Program-made: the position numbers and the translations under genes
Source: JAULUH01 sp032111745
GTDB lineage: Bacteria > Chloroflexota > Anaerolineae > JAAEKA01
DNA: 56,022 nt
Assembly: GCA_032111745.1 (NCBI GenBank)
Contig: JAULUH010000211.1
Coordinates: 1 to 56,022 of the forward strand
Direction of reading: 5' to 3'
The notes under the pieces: model-generated
Database searches by the model: none
The model's input: the letters and a program-made list of their open reading frames with translations, nothing else
Told to the model about the DNA's origin: nothing
Shown: positions 16,859 through 23,244 of the stretch, piece after piece
Numbering within the stretch: the stretch's first letter is position 1
Layout of the letters: every line of letters begins with the position of its first letter

Positions 16859-17812
16859 TTAGGCCTGCTGCGGGACCACCTCGAAATGGGGCACAGGCAC
16901 GGCTCGCACCGATGCCGACAGCAGCACCAGGGACAGCCAGACCAGGTCCGCCAGCAACAGGTGCACCAGCTGCATCCAAACCGGGGCCAGCAGGAAGACG
17001 TTCAGGAAGCCGGCCGCCAGCTGCACGATCACCAGCGTCTCCAGGGCCCGGCCCAGGCGGGCAACCCTGGAGTTGGTCTCCTCCAGCCGCAGCAGCCGGC
17101 TGATTACCAACAGGTACACGCCGGTCAAGATCGAGAGCAGCGGGTGCCACACCCGCAGGCGGATCAACAGGCTCGTGGTGGGATCGAAGTCCTGGCGCAG
17201 GCCCTCGCCCAGGGAGCTGGCGGGATATAGCGTGTCGCCTAGCGCCGTGATGGCCCCGCTGACGCCGACGACCATCATCAACAGCAGGCCTACCCGCAGC
17301 GCCCACACCAGCCAGGTCCGCCCCTGCAGCTCGATGGGCGCCATGCCCGAGGCCCACCAGGCCGTCAGCGCAATCGACGCCAGCAGCAGGAAGGTGTTGA
17401 TCAGGTGCACCGACATGGCCAAGGCCCGGGCCGTCGATTCGTTATCTGCGACCAGACCAAACAGCACCAGGCCAGCACCTACCAGCGACTCCGTGATGAT
17501 GAAGAAGAGCGAGGCCGCCGCGCCGTAGCGCACCGGATGGCGCCTGGGATAGGCCCGGAAGGCCCAGATCACCAGCGCCACCACGGCCAGCAGTGCCAGG
17601 CCAGACATCAGGCGGTGGGTGAACTCGATGATGGTCTCCACCTGCTCGGGCCGCGGGACCACCTCGCCGTTGCACAGCGGCCAGTGGCTGCCGCAGCCGG
17701 CACCGGAGCCCGTGGCGCGCACGAACGCCCCCCACAGCACCACCAGGATGCTGTAGAACAGCACGAACCAGGCATATTTGGCAAAACGCGTGAGGGTCAT
17801 ATGGGTTTCCAT
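16859..17812 (-). CDS. ctaA: Heme A synthase, COX15/CtaA family
   Basis: 317 residues with about eight transmembrane helices. The four histidines that bind heme are visible: E-F-T-H-R-L near 62, S-V-H-L-I-N near 134, V-W-H-P-L-L near 222 and L-V-H-L-L-L near 285. The conserved Glu of the T-E-S-L-V-G-A-G segment is also present, and N-terminal V-R-A-T-G-S-G matches the family signature. It converts heme O to heme A for aa3-type cytochrome oxidase, so aerobic respiration is expected; heme O synthase is not in the window. The start is ATG 17812 or 17800. The upstream extension to 17902 would run through the promoter at 17877-17906 and is rejected. Confidence 0.92.
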   Translation of the reverse strand: METHMTLTRFAKYAWFVLFYSILVVLWGAFVRATGSGAGCGSHWPLCNGEVVPRPEQVETIIEFTHRLMSGLALLAVVALVIWAFRAYPRRHPVRYGAAASLFFIITESLVGAGLVLFGLVADNESTARALAMSVHLINTFLLLASIALTAWWASGMAPIELQGRTWLVWALRVGLLLMMVVGVSGAITALGDTLYPASSLGEGLRQDFDPTTSLLIRLRVWHPLLSILTGVYLLVISRLLRLEETNSRVARLGRALETLVIVQLAAGFLNVFLLAPVWMQLVHLLLADLVWLSLVLLSASVRAVPVPHFEVVPQQA

Positions 17813-17876
17813 GGAGCTCGATCTGGGAATAGTCTGGCTCGGGTACCCTGGCACCCGCAGCCGGCGACGCCCTCCC

Positions 17877-17906
17877 TTTATACCATATCTCACGAGCGCC
17901 ATGCAA
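17877..17906 (-). promoter_or_regulatory. Predicted promoter of ctaA-DUF72
   Basis: On the minus strand, TTGCAT (17906-17901), an 18-base spacer and TATAAA (17882-17877). Predicted transcription starts near 17870, leaving a leader of about 58 bases before ATG 17812. Confidence 0.5.
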
Positions 17907-17932
17907 GTGGGAGGCCTCCGATCTTGTGAATC

Positions 17933-17966
17933 AGACTGGTCCAGTTTTCGGAAACTGGACCAGTCT
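17933..17966. repeat. Perfect 15-base inverted repeat between divergent genes
   Basis: AGACTGGTCCAGTTT (17933-17947), a TCGG loop, then AAACTGGACCAGTCT (17952-17966). The arms are perfect complements. It lies between the ctaA promoter (leftward) and the predicted carbonic anhydrase promoter (rightward), so it could be an operator for both or a dispersed palindromic repeat. No other copy was seen in the window. Confidence 0.9.
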
Positions 17967-17983
17967 TTGGACTGCGGCGCGAG

Positions 17984-18012
17984 TTGCGCCCCGGTACGAT
18001 GTCGGCTACCAT
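17984..18012 (+). promoter_or_regulatory. Possible promoter of the gamma-carbonic anhydrase gene
   Basis: TTGCGC (17984-17989), a 17-base spacer and TACCAT (18007-18012). It matches only partly to consensus but is the best pair upstream of the gene. Confidence 0.35.
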
Positions 18013-18058
18013 AGGCCCGTCATGCTGAGAACCATGTCCCTGCGGAGGCCATATCCCC

Positions 18059-18598
18059 ATGCCTGTAGACGACTCTAACCCTTCCCTCGAACTGGCTACC
18101 GCCTATCGCCCTGAGCAGGTGCACCCCACGGCCTTTATTGCGCCCGGTGCCGTCGTCGTCGGCGACGCGAGCATCGCGGAGCAGGCCGGTGTCTGGTTTG
18201 GCGCCACGTTGCGGGCTGACACCACCCCCGTGGTGATCGGCGCCCGCAGCAACGTGCAGGAGGGCTGCATCCTGCACGCCGACCCCGGCTACCCCTGCGT
18301 GATTGGAGAGGGCGTCACCCTCGGGCATGGCGCCGTGGTCCACGGGGCCCGGGTCGGCGACAACTGCATCGTCGGCATCCGCGCTGTGCTGCTGAACGGC
18401 GCCACGGTGGGCGAGAACTCTATCGTCGGCGCCTGCGCCCTGCTTACCGAGGGCAAGGCCTACCCGCCCAACTCGCTGATCCTGGGCATGCCAGCCCGCG
18501 TCGTACGAGAGCTCACCGAAGCCGAGATCGCCGGCAACCGCGCTTCCGCGGAGCGCTACGTGCGCCGCGCGGAGGCTTTCCGCCAGGCCAGCCGGTGA
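18059..18598 (+). CDS. Gamma-class carbonic anhydrase-like hexapeptide-repeat protein
   Basis: 179 residues forming a left-handed beta helix of hexapeptide repeats (V-V-V-G-D-A, V-T-L-G-H-G and similar). The three zinc-binding histidines of the gamma class are present: one in I-L-H-A-D and two in G-H-G-A-V-V-H-G. The C-terminal helix after P-A-R-V-V-R is also typical (YrdA/PaaY/CaiE group). The likely role is carbonic anhydrase or a related metal-dependent function as a soluble trimer. GCGGAGG lies about 10 bases upstream of ATG 18059. It is convergent with the thioredoxin gene, with a hairpin between them. Confidence 0.9.
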   Translation: MPVDDSNPSLELATAYRPEQVHPTAFIAPGAVVVGDASIAEQAGVWFGATLRADTTPVVIGARSNVQEGCILHADPGYPCVIGEGVTLGHGAVVHGARVGDNCIVGIRAVLLNGATVGENSIVGACALLTEGKAYPPNSLILGMPARVVRELTEAEIAGNRASAERYVRRAEAFRQASR

Positions 18599-18600
18599 TG

Positions 18601-18620
18601 GGCGCCGGACCACCGGCGCC
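18601..18620. terminator. Hairpin between convergent genes
   Basis: GGCGCCGG-ACCA-CCGGCGCC, a perfect eight-base GC stem with a four-base loop, lying between the stop codons of the carbonic anhydrase and thioredoxin genes. It has no T tract on either side, so its efficiency as a terminator is uncertain. Confidence 0.55.
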
Positions 18621-18624
18621 AGGA

Positions 18625-19155
18625 TCACCGCCCCGGGAGCAGAGGGGCCAGCACCCCCTGTACCCTGGGCGCAATGGCCCGCCATAAGGGGCAGCGGTCG
18701 TGCACGGCGCTGAAGAGCACGAGGCCACCAGCCACCAGCAGCACCGGTGCCGGCCCGCTGAGCCATCCCAGCGCCAGCAGGGCCAGGCCGGCGGCTATCC
18801 GCAGTCCGCGGTCCAGGGGGTGCAGTCCGGGTCGAGGGAGTTCCTCCCCCGCGGCCGCCGCCTCGAACAACTCCTGCAGCATGGCCTCGGTCTGGGCGCC
18901 GGTGCTGCGGGCTATCTCCTGGCCGTCGCGCCATAAGATCACGGTAGGCACGGCCATGATGCGCAGCTCTTGCGCCAGCTGGGGCTCGGCGCCGGCATCT
19001 ACCTTGACCAGCTGCACGCGGCCGGCGAAACTCGCCGCGACCCGCTCGATGGCCGGGGACATGGTGCGGCACGGGCCACACCATGGTGCCCAGGCATAAA
19101 GAACGGTGGTGCCGGCCGGCAGGCCAGGCAGTTGGGTGGTTAAGGTCGTGTTCAT
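18625..19155 (-). CDS. Thioredoxin fused to a DUF2892 membrane tail
   Basis: 176 residues. The thioredoxin domain (about 1-105) has W-C-G-P-C with Cys26 and Cys29 and the cis-Pro in V-P-T-V. After a linker, residues 112-165 form a hydrophobic hairpin with D-R-G-L-R, L-G-W and C-P-L-W. This is the same D-R-x-L-R ... L-G-W ... C-P-L pattern as the DUF2892 protein encoded just upstream. It looks like a membrane-tethered thioredoxin. Whether the redox domain faces the cytoplasm cannot be decided, as no signal peptide precedes it. A hairpin ends 16 bases before ATG 19155. Confidence 0.88.
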   Translation of the reverse strand: MNTTLTTQLPGLPAGTTVLYAWAPWCGPCRTMSPAIERVAASFAGRVQLVKVDAGAEPQLAQELRIMAVPTVILWRDGQEIARSTGAQTEAMLQELFEAAAAGEELPRPGLHPLDRGLRIAAGLALLALGWLSGPAPVLLVAGGLVLFSAVHDRCPLWRAIAPRVQGVLAPLLPGR

Positions 19156-19170
19156 GGCTAGACCTAAGAC

Positions 19171-19201
19171 GGTAGGGTGGCCATCGAATGGCCATCCTAC
19201 C
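19171..19201. repeat. Hairpin between DUF2892 and thioredoxin genes
   Basis: GGTAGGGTGGCCAT (19171-19184), loop CGA, then ATGGCCATCCTACC (19188-19201), a 14-base stem with one wobble position. On the minus strand it sits just upstream of the thioredoxin start and could lower its translation or attenuate read-through. Confidence 0.75.
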
Positions 19202-19227
19202 GAAGCGCACGGCGCAAATAGGGCGGG

Positions 19228-19431
19228 TTAGGCCGGCTTGGTCCGGATGCGGGCCAGGGCGTACAGGGGACACCAACCGACGAGGCCGGTAATGAGCGGA
19301 ATGAACCCAAGGAACTTCAGGAAGGTGCCCAGGGCACCGTCCACCACGCCTGCCCAACCCAGGTAGAGGATCACAACTCCCAATGCAACGCGAAGGACAC
19401 GGTCCCACCAGGCTTCGTTGACGTATGACAT
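19228..19431 (-). CDS. DUF2892 small membrane protein (YgaP-tail-like)
   Basis: 67 residues from ATG 19431, chosen over 19458 because AAAAGGAG lies 10 bases upstream. It has two hydrophobic segments (about 14-32 and 36-52), W-D-R-V-L-R before the first and G-W-C-P-L-Y after the second, the DUF2892 pattern. Relatives are the C-terminal part of the rhodanese YgaP and are common beside thioredoxin and rhodanese genes in sulfur-stress loci. It lies downstream of a Crp/Fnr regulator and upstream of the fused paralogue. Confidence 0.82.
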   Translation of the reverse strand: MSYVNEAWWDRVLRVALGVVILYLGWAGVVDGALGTFLKFLGFIPLITGLVGWCPLYALARIRTKPA

Positions 19432-19492
19432 GATCAGGTACTCCTTTTGGTAGTTCATGGACCCCGCATGGGGCCCTCAGGTGTCGCAACTG

Positions 19493-19539
19493 ATCATAGC
19501 CTACTAGCAATGCCCCAGGTGGTCAGTGACTCGAGTCAC
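19493..19539 (-). promoter_or_regulatory. Candidate Crp/Fnr-controlled promoter of DUF2892-thioredoxin
   Basis: On the minus strand a TATGAT -10 (19498-19493) has no recognisable -35 at 17 bases. Upstream, GTGACTCGAGTCAC at 19526-19539 is a perfect palindrome of the form GTGA-N6-TCAC, the core of Crp-type sites. Its centre is about 46 bases before the predicted start of transcription, near but not exactly at the class II position of -41.5. The palindrome lies in the last codons of the Crp/Fnr gene itself. The match could be chance. Confidence 0.4.
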
Positions 19540-20206
19540 GCAGCGCCGTGGCGATCTGTTCCAACCCCCGTCGATCGAGAATCCTGATCTGGCCCCGCTC
19601 CAGGCGCACGATCTCCCGGCCCTCGAAATCCTTGAGGATACGACTAACCACCTCCCGCACACTGCCCAATTCGTCGGCCAACCCCTGGTGGGTGGCCGAC
19701 ACCGTCGTGCCGCGCTCCAACAACAGGGCGGCCAAGCGCTGGTCGAGCTGCCGCGAGGTGACCTCTTCCAGCAACTCCATCAGGTCTGCGATCCGCTCGG
19801 CGAAATACTGGAATACGAACTCACGATAGGAGCTCGATTGCTCCAGCAGCCGCATGAACATCGGCCGCGAAACTGCGTATCCAGTGAGGTCCTGCTCCAC
19901 GACGCCCTGGGCTGGATATGCGGCGTTGCCCAGCAGGCAGCTGACCGTGAGGATGCAGGTCTCGCCCGGCCGTACCCGGTAGAGCAGGATATCCCGCCCC
20001 TTGAGGGTCTGCTTGATGACCTTGATCGACCCCTGCGTCAACATCACCATGGACTGGCAGCGGGTATGCAGGTCGAATACCAGGCGATCCTGATGCATGG
20101 TGAAGCCCTGGGCATCGGCGACCACGGCCCGCACCAGCGGCGGTGGGAGGGTGCCCAACACAGGATAGAAGTCTGCCAGCCGGCGAAACTCGGCGTCGCT
20201 GATCAT
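19523..20206 (-). CDS. Crp/Fnr family transcriptional regulator
   Basis: 227 residues. An N-terminal cyclic-nucleotide-binding-like beta roll (about 15-125), a long dimer helix (130-155) and a C-terminal winged helix follow in order. The HTH reads T-H-Q-G-L-A-D-E-L-G-S-V-R-E-V-V-S-R, a normal Crp/Fnr recognition helix with the Arg-Glu-x-x-x-Arg pattern. Fnr-type N-terminal cluster cysteines are absent, leaving only two Cys residues in the sensor domain, so oxygen sensing by an iron-sulfur cluster is unlikely. DUF2892 and thioredoxin genes downstream suggest a redox or sulfur-stress regulon. Confidence 0.92.
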   Translation of the reverse strand: MISDAEFRRLADFYPVLGTLPPPLVRAVVADAQGFTMHQDRLVFDLHTRCQSMVMLTQGSIKVIKQTLKGRDILLYRVRPGETCILTVSCLLGNAAYPAQGVVEQDLTGYAVSRPMFMRLLEQSSSYREFVFQYFAERIADLMELLEEVTSRQLDQRLAALLLERGTTVSATHQGLADELGSVREVVSRILKDFEGREIVRLERGQIRILDRRGLEQIATALRDSSH

Positions 20207-20272
20207 AGGACCTGCCTTTGTGAGGGGAGCCCGGGCGATATCTTCTGGTTGAAGGTCGATGCGAGGGCTCCA

Positions 20273-20287
20273 GGTTGATCATAGGTT
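20273..20287 (-). promoter_or_regulatory. Possible -10 region of the Crp/Fnr gene
   Basis: The minus strand reads CTATGATCAA here, matching the CTATGATCAG of the DUF2892 promoter region near 19491. TATGAT (20283-20278) could be the -10 with transcription starting about 65 bases before ATG 20206. No good -35 is present. Confidence 0.3.
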
Positions 20288-20330
20288 TCACCTACCCTCT
20301 GCCGGTTCGGGAAAAGCCCTGCTGTGCGGA

Positions 20331-20768
20331 CTACTCCAAGGTCAGCAGGTAGGCCACCAGACTGTCGACCTCTCCTTCGGACAGGATCTCACCGTAGTTC
20401 TGCGGCATGAGCCCGGCCAGGCATGCCCGCTGGGGGTCGCGCATGTTGCAGCCGCTGGCCAGGTGTGCGTCGGGGTTGACGATGGCGTTTTCAAGATACA
20501 CCGCAGCGGATTCACCGGCCACGGTGCTGTCCGCCCGGCTGGCGATGCCCGCCATGGAAGGCCCCACCAGCGCCTGGCCGGCCTGCAACGAATGGCAGGT
20601 GATGCATCCGCTGTTGGAGCCCTGCTCCGTGCGCAGAATCTGTTGGGCAAACAGTTCCTTGCCCGCGTTAGCACTACCGCCCGTAGGGGCTACCGACCCG
20701 CCGCTGCCACAGGCCGCCAGGGCCAGCCCCAGCACCAGGATGGCGCTCACTAGTGTGCATGGGCGCAC
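20331..20768 (-). CDS. Monoheme c-type cytochrome lipoprotein
   Basis: 145 residues. The signal peptide ends in L-A-A-C with the lipidated Cys20. A Gly/Ser linker follows, then C-I-T-C-H with Cys55, Cys58 and His59 for covalent heme, and Met121 in G-L-M-P-Q-N-Y as the probable distal ligand. A short class I cytochrome c anchored to the outer face of the membrane is expected, carrying electrons in respiration. An extra Cys pair (107 and 116) in the A-S-G-C-N-M region may form a disulfide. It is 38 bases downstream of the YbbN-like gene. Confidence 0.9.
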   Translation of the reverse strand: MRPCTLVSAILVLGLALAACGSGGSVAPTGGSANAGKELFAQQILRTEQGSNSGCITCHSLQAGQALVGPSMAGIASRADSTVAGESAAVYLENAIVNPDAHLASGCNMRDPQRACLAGLMPQNYGEILSEGEVDSLVAYLLTLE

Positions 20769-20806
20769 TGATCTGTCTCCTTGCCGCCGGCATCCCGTCA
20801 GGCAGT

Positions 20807-21679
20807 TCAGTAGAGCAACATAGCCAGCTGTGGCCGGTACTCCTGCGTCAGCTCGTGATCGTCGCCCAACATGGCAAACAGCGAGATCATACTGCGCCGC
20901 GCCTGGTCGCGGTAGGTGCCGCGGTCACGGCGTACCACCTCCAGGAGACCCTCGAGAGCTTCGCGATAGCTTCCTTTGGCGGCCTGTGCGGCTGACAGGG
21001 CCAGGCGAGCGTCCAGGTCGTCGGGGTTGGCTGCCAGCTTACGCCGCGCCTCGATCTCGCCACCGCTCAGAGCGGCCTGCTGCCGGAAACTGGCCTTGGC
21101 GATCCAGCTCTCGGCCTCAGTGCGTTCAGGCTGGCCCAAGGGGACTCGCTGGAGGGTCGACAGGGCCTCCTCGTAGCGGTCTTGCTGAAAGAGCACTCGC
21201 CCCAGGCCCAACAGGGCAGCGCTGTGGCTCCCCTCCTCTCGCAACGCCTGCCGGTACAGCCCCTCAGCCCTGGCCACATTGCCCGCCTTCTCGAGGGCCC
21301 GAGCTTCGCCGGCCAGCCCGTCGGCGCGCCTGGGCACCAGTTGGTCCACGAAGCGCCGGATCTGTGGCTCAGGCACCGCGCCGACAAACTCCGCGGCTAC
21401 CTGGCCGTCCCGAAAGCCCTTCACGGCCGGAATGCCCTGGATCCCGTAGCGGCCGGCCGTCTGGGGATTGTTGTCGACGTTGAGCTTGGCCAGGATCCAC
21501 GCGCCGTTGGCTTCCTTGGCCAGCCGCTCCAGCACAGGGCCGATCATGCGACATGGCCCGCACCACGGCGCCCAGAAATCCACCACCACCGGCACCGTGC
21601 GCGACTGCTCGATCACCTTCTGCTGGAAATCCTGGTCACTGACGTCCATGATAGGGCTGGTCGTCGTCTGTCCTGACAT
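20807..21679 (-). CDS. YbbN/CnoX-type thioredoxin with TPR tail
   Basis: 290 residues from ATG 21679, preceded by GTGGAGG; a start at 21706 has no ribosome site. The thioredoxin domain (1-115) has W-C-G-P-C with Cys40 and Cys43 and cis-Pro in I-P-A-V. The rest is tetratricopeptide-like helices (about 130-285), as in the co-chaperone CnoX (YbbN), which protects proteins from oxidative stress and hands them to chaperonins. Unlike E. coli YbbN both active-site cysteines are kept, as in other redox-active CnoX forms. The gene is followed by the cytochrome lipoprotein. Confidence 0.9.
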   Translation of the reverse strand: MSGQTTTSPIMDVSDQDFQQKVIEQSRTVPVVVDFWAPWCGPCRMIGPVLERLAKEANGAWILAKLNVDNNPQTAGRYGIQGIPAVKGFRDGQVAAEFVGAVPEPQIRRFVDQLVPRRADGLAGEARALEKAGNVARAEGLYRQALREEGSHSAALLGLGRVLFQQDRYEEALSTLQRVPLGQPERTEAESWIAKASFRQQAALSGGEIEARRKLAANPDDLDARLALSAAQAAKGSYREALEGLLEVVRRDRGTYRDQARRSMISLFAMLGDDHELTQEYRPQLAMLLY

Positions 21680-21693
21680 CCCGATGTCCTCCA

Positions 21694-21762
21694 CGTAGAG
21701 ACGCAAGGTTCTACGTCTCTACGGTGTGATGTGGTGGAGACGCAAAATCTTGCGTCTCTACG
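21694..21762. repeat. Pair of GTAGAGACGC hairpin repeats
   Basis: The first copy, 21694-21723, has ten-base perfect arms CGTAGAGACG and CGTCTCTACG. The second, 21733-21762, has GAGACGCAA and TTGCGTCTC arms. They occupy the spacer between DUF1992 and the YbbN-like gene; on the minus strand the first copy ends 14 bases before the YbbN start codon. Confidence 0.85.
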
Positions 21763-21830
21763 CCGACTTTCGATGCAGCAGGCCGGGCAGAGGTTTCGCC
21801 AGCCACTGCAGCGCCGCCTGAAGGAGCGAG

Positions 21831-22379
21831 CTACGGCTCGTCGTCCACGCCGAGGTGAGCCAGCTCGTCGGCCACGCGCACGGAGAACTTCTGCAGGCTC
21901 TCCGCCGGGACCTTCAGGTTGTAGTCGCGGATCTGGCGGTTGATCTGCTCCACCTGTTGTTTGAACTCCCGCACGGCCGCCAGCCATGCCCCTTCCACCC
22001 ATTGGTGCCCGGCGCAGATCTGCGCATCGCGCAGCTCCAGGTACTCAGCGCGGGCCCGCTCAAGCCTCGCGCGGGTCGCAGCCAGCTCCCGATCGATGCG
22101 CTGGCCTTCCTCGATCCAGGGGAGCGTGTAGCCGGCATTCTTGATCAGGCGGTGGGCCGCGTCTTCGCCAGGATCGAGATAGGGGTTGGCTTCCAGGTTC
22201 AACGGCTGGCCTTTGTTGGACAGGTTGTCGAGGTCCAGCCTGGCGATCTGCTCCTCGATCAGGCTCTGCCAATCGCGCGAGGGCGCAGAGGAGCCAGCAT
22301 GGCCTTCATCACGCTGTTCCTGCTCGACCTTGCGGATAGTCTCCTCGCGCGACACCACGCGCTTGGGGCCCTGGCTCAT
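21831..22379 (-). CDS. DUF1992 (DnaJ-C28 conserved domain) protein
   Basis: 182 residues. The conserved block I-E-E-Q-I-A-R ... D-N-L-S-N-K-G-Q-P-L-N-L, then L-I-K-N-A-G-Y-T-L-P-W-I-E, is the DUF1992 signature found in YhdN-like bacterial proteins and eukaryotic DNAJC28. The remainder is a predicted coiled coil with many Glu, Arg and Gln. No J domain is present. Function is unknown. The gene begins one base after the LysM/lamin-tail stop, so the two are coupled. Confidence 0.85.
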   Translation of the reverse strand: MSQGPKRVVSREETIRKVEQEQRDEGHAGSSAPSRDWQSLIEEQIARLDLDNLSNKGQPLNLEANPYLDPGEDAAHRLIKNAGYTLPWIEEGQRIDRELAATRARLERARAEYLELRDAQICAGHQWVEGAWLAAVREFKQQVEQINRQIRDYNLKVPAESLQKFSVRVADELAHLGVDDEP

Positions 22380-22380
22380 C

Positions 22381-23217
22381 TCATTCTCCTACAACAAATG
22401 ACTCCACGGTCTGGCCCGCCTGGTCGGCCAGGATGACGGCGTCGCCAGCGCCCCAGGCGGCCTGGCGCAGGCCCCAGAACAGGGCACCATCCGTGTCGGC
22501 GCCCTGGCGCGAGTAGAGCAGCAGCTCGCCTTTGGGGGCCAGGGTGATATCGGGGAACATGTAGCGCCGGCCGTCCGGCCGCCGCAAGGACCAGTTGCGC
22601 AGGCGTACCGGCGCCTGGCCGATGTTAGCCAGCCTCACGGCCTCGGCGGCCAGGTCGCCCGGGGCCAGCACGGCTGCAATCACGGGCTCGCCCGGTAGCA
22701 GCGTGGCGGTGACCGGCACTGTGCCCGTGATGGACACAGTGCCGGTGATCGAACCGGCGCCCGTGATAGTCTCGCTCACGGTAATCGCCAGGGATGTGGT
22801 CACCGTCCCAGTTTCGGCGAGCCGCGGCGCGACCGGGCTCGCCGCCTCGACAGCCGGCGCGATCGCCGGCACACTGCCCAGCGGCACCCGGAGGCGTTGT
22901 CCCACCAGCAAGCGGTCGGCGTCGCTGATATCGTTAAGCGCCATCAATAGCTCTGGATCCACATCTAGCCGCACGGCAATGCCCAACAGGCTGTCGCCGG
23001 GCTGCACCACGTACTCCTCCGTGGGCACGGTGGGAGAGGGCGTTGCCGGCGGTGGGGGCGGCGGTGTTGGTGCCGGAGCCAGGATGACATAAGGTGCGGG
23101 CGGCTCCAGCGACTCCTCCACGCCCAGGTTGAAGGCCACCAGCACCACCGCCACGGCGATGGCGAGAGAGATCAGTGCGTTAACCAGGATCAGGGTAAGG
23201 AACTGCCGGCGGGTCAT
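22381..23217 (-). CDS. Membrane-anchored LysM and lamin-tail domain protein
   Basis: 278 residues. An N-terminal transmembrane anchor (about 7-29) and a Pro/Thr-rich linker (40-66) precede one LysM motif (about 68-112, Y-V-V-Q-P-G-D-S-L-L-G-I-A ... V-G-Q-R-L-R-V-P). A Thr/Val-rich stretch (115-175) with short G-S/T-I/V-T-G-T repeats leads to a beta-sandwich like the lamin-tail (LTD) domain, with L-R-N-W-S-L-R-R-P-D-G-R-R-Y. It is probably a cell-surface peptidoglycan-binding protein. It lies between a lytic transglycosylase and DUF1992 on the same strand. Confidence 0.85.
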   Translation of the reverse strand: MTRRQFLTLILVNALISLAIAVAVVLVAFNLGVEESLEPPAPYVILAPAPTPPPPPPATPSPTVPTEEYVVQPGDSLLGIAVRLDVDPELLMALNDISDADRLLVGQRLRVPLGSVPAIAPAVEAASPVAPRLAETGTVTTSLAITVSETITGAGSITGTVSITGTVPVTATLLPGEPVIAAVLAPGDLAAEAVRLANIGQAPVRLRNWSLRRPDGRRYMFPDITLAPKGELLLYSRQGADTDGALFWGLRQAAWGAGDAVILADQAGQTVESFVVGE

Positions 23218-23244
23218 GGACAGCCCTCAGGGCGATGTAGACGC

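Noticed and set aside
19523..20206. Oxygen-sensing Fnr
   Set aside because: The N-terminal cysteine cluster needed for a 4Fe-4S centre is not present, so only the general Crp/Fnr family is claimed.
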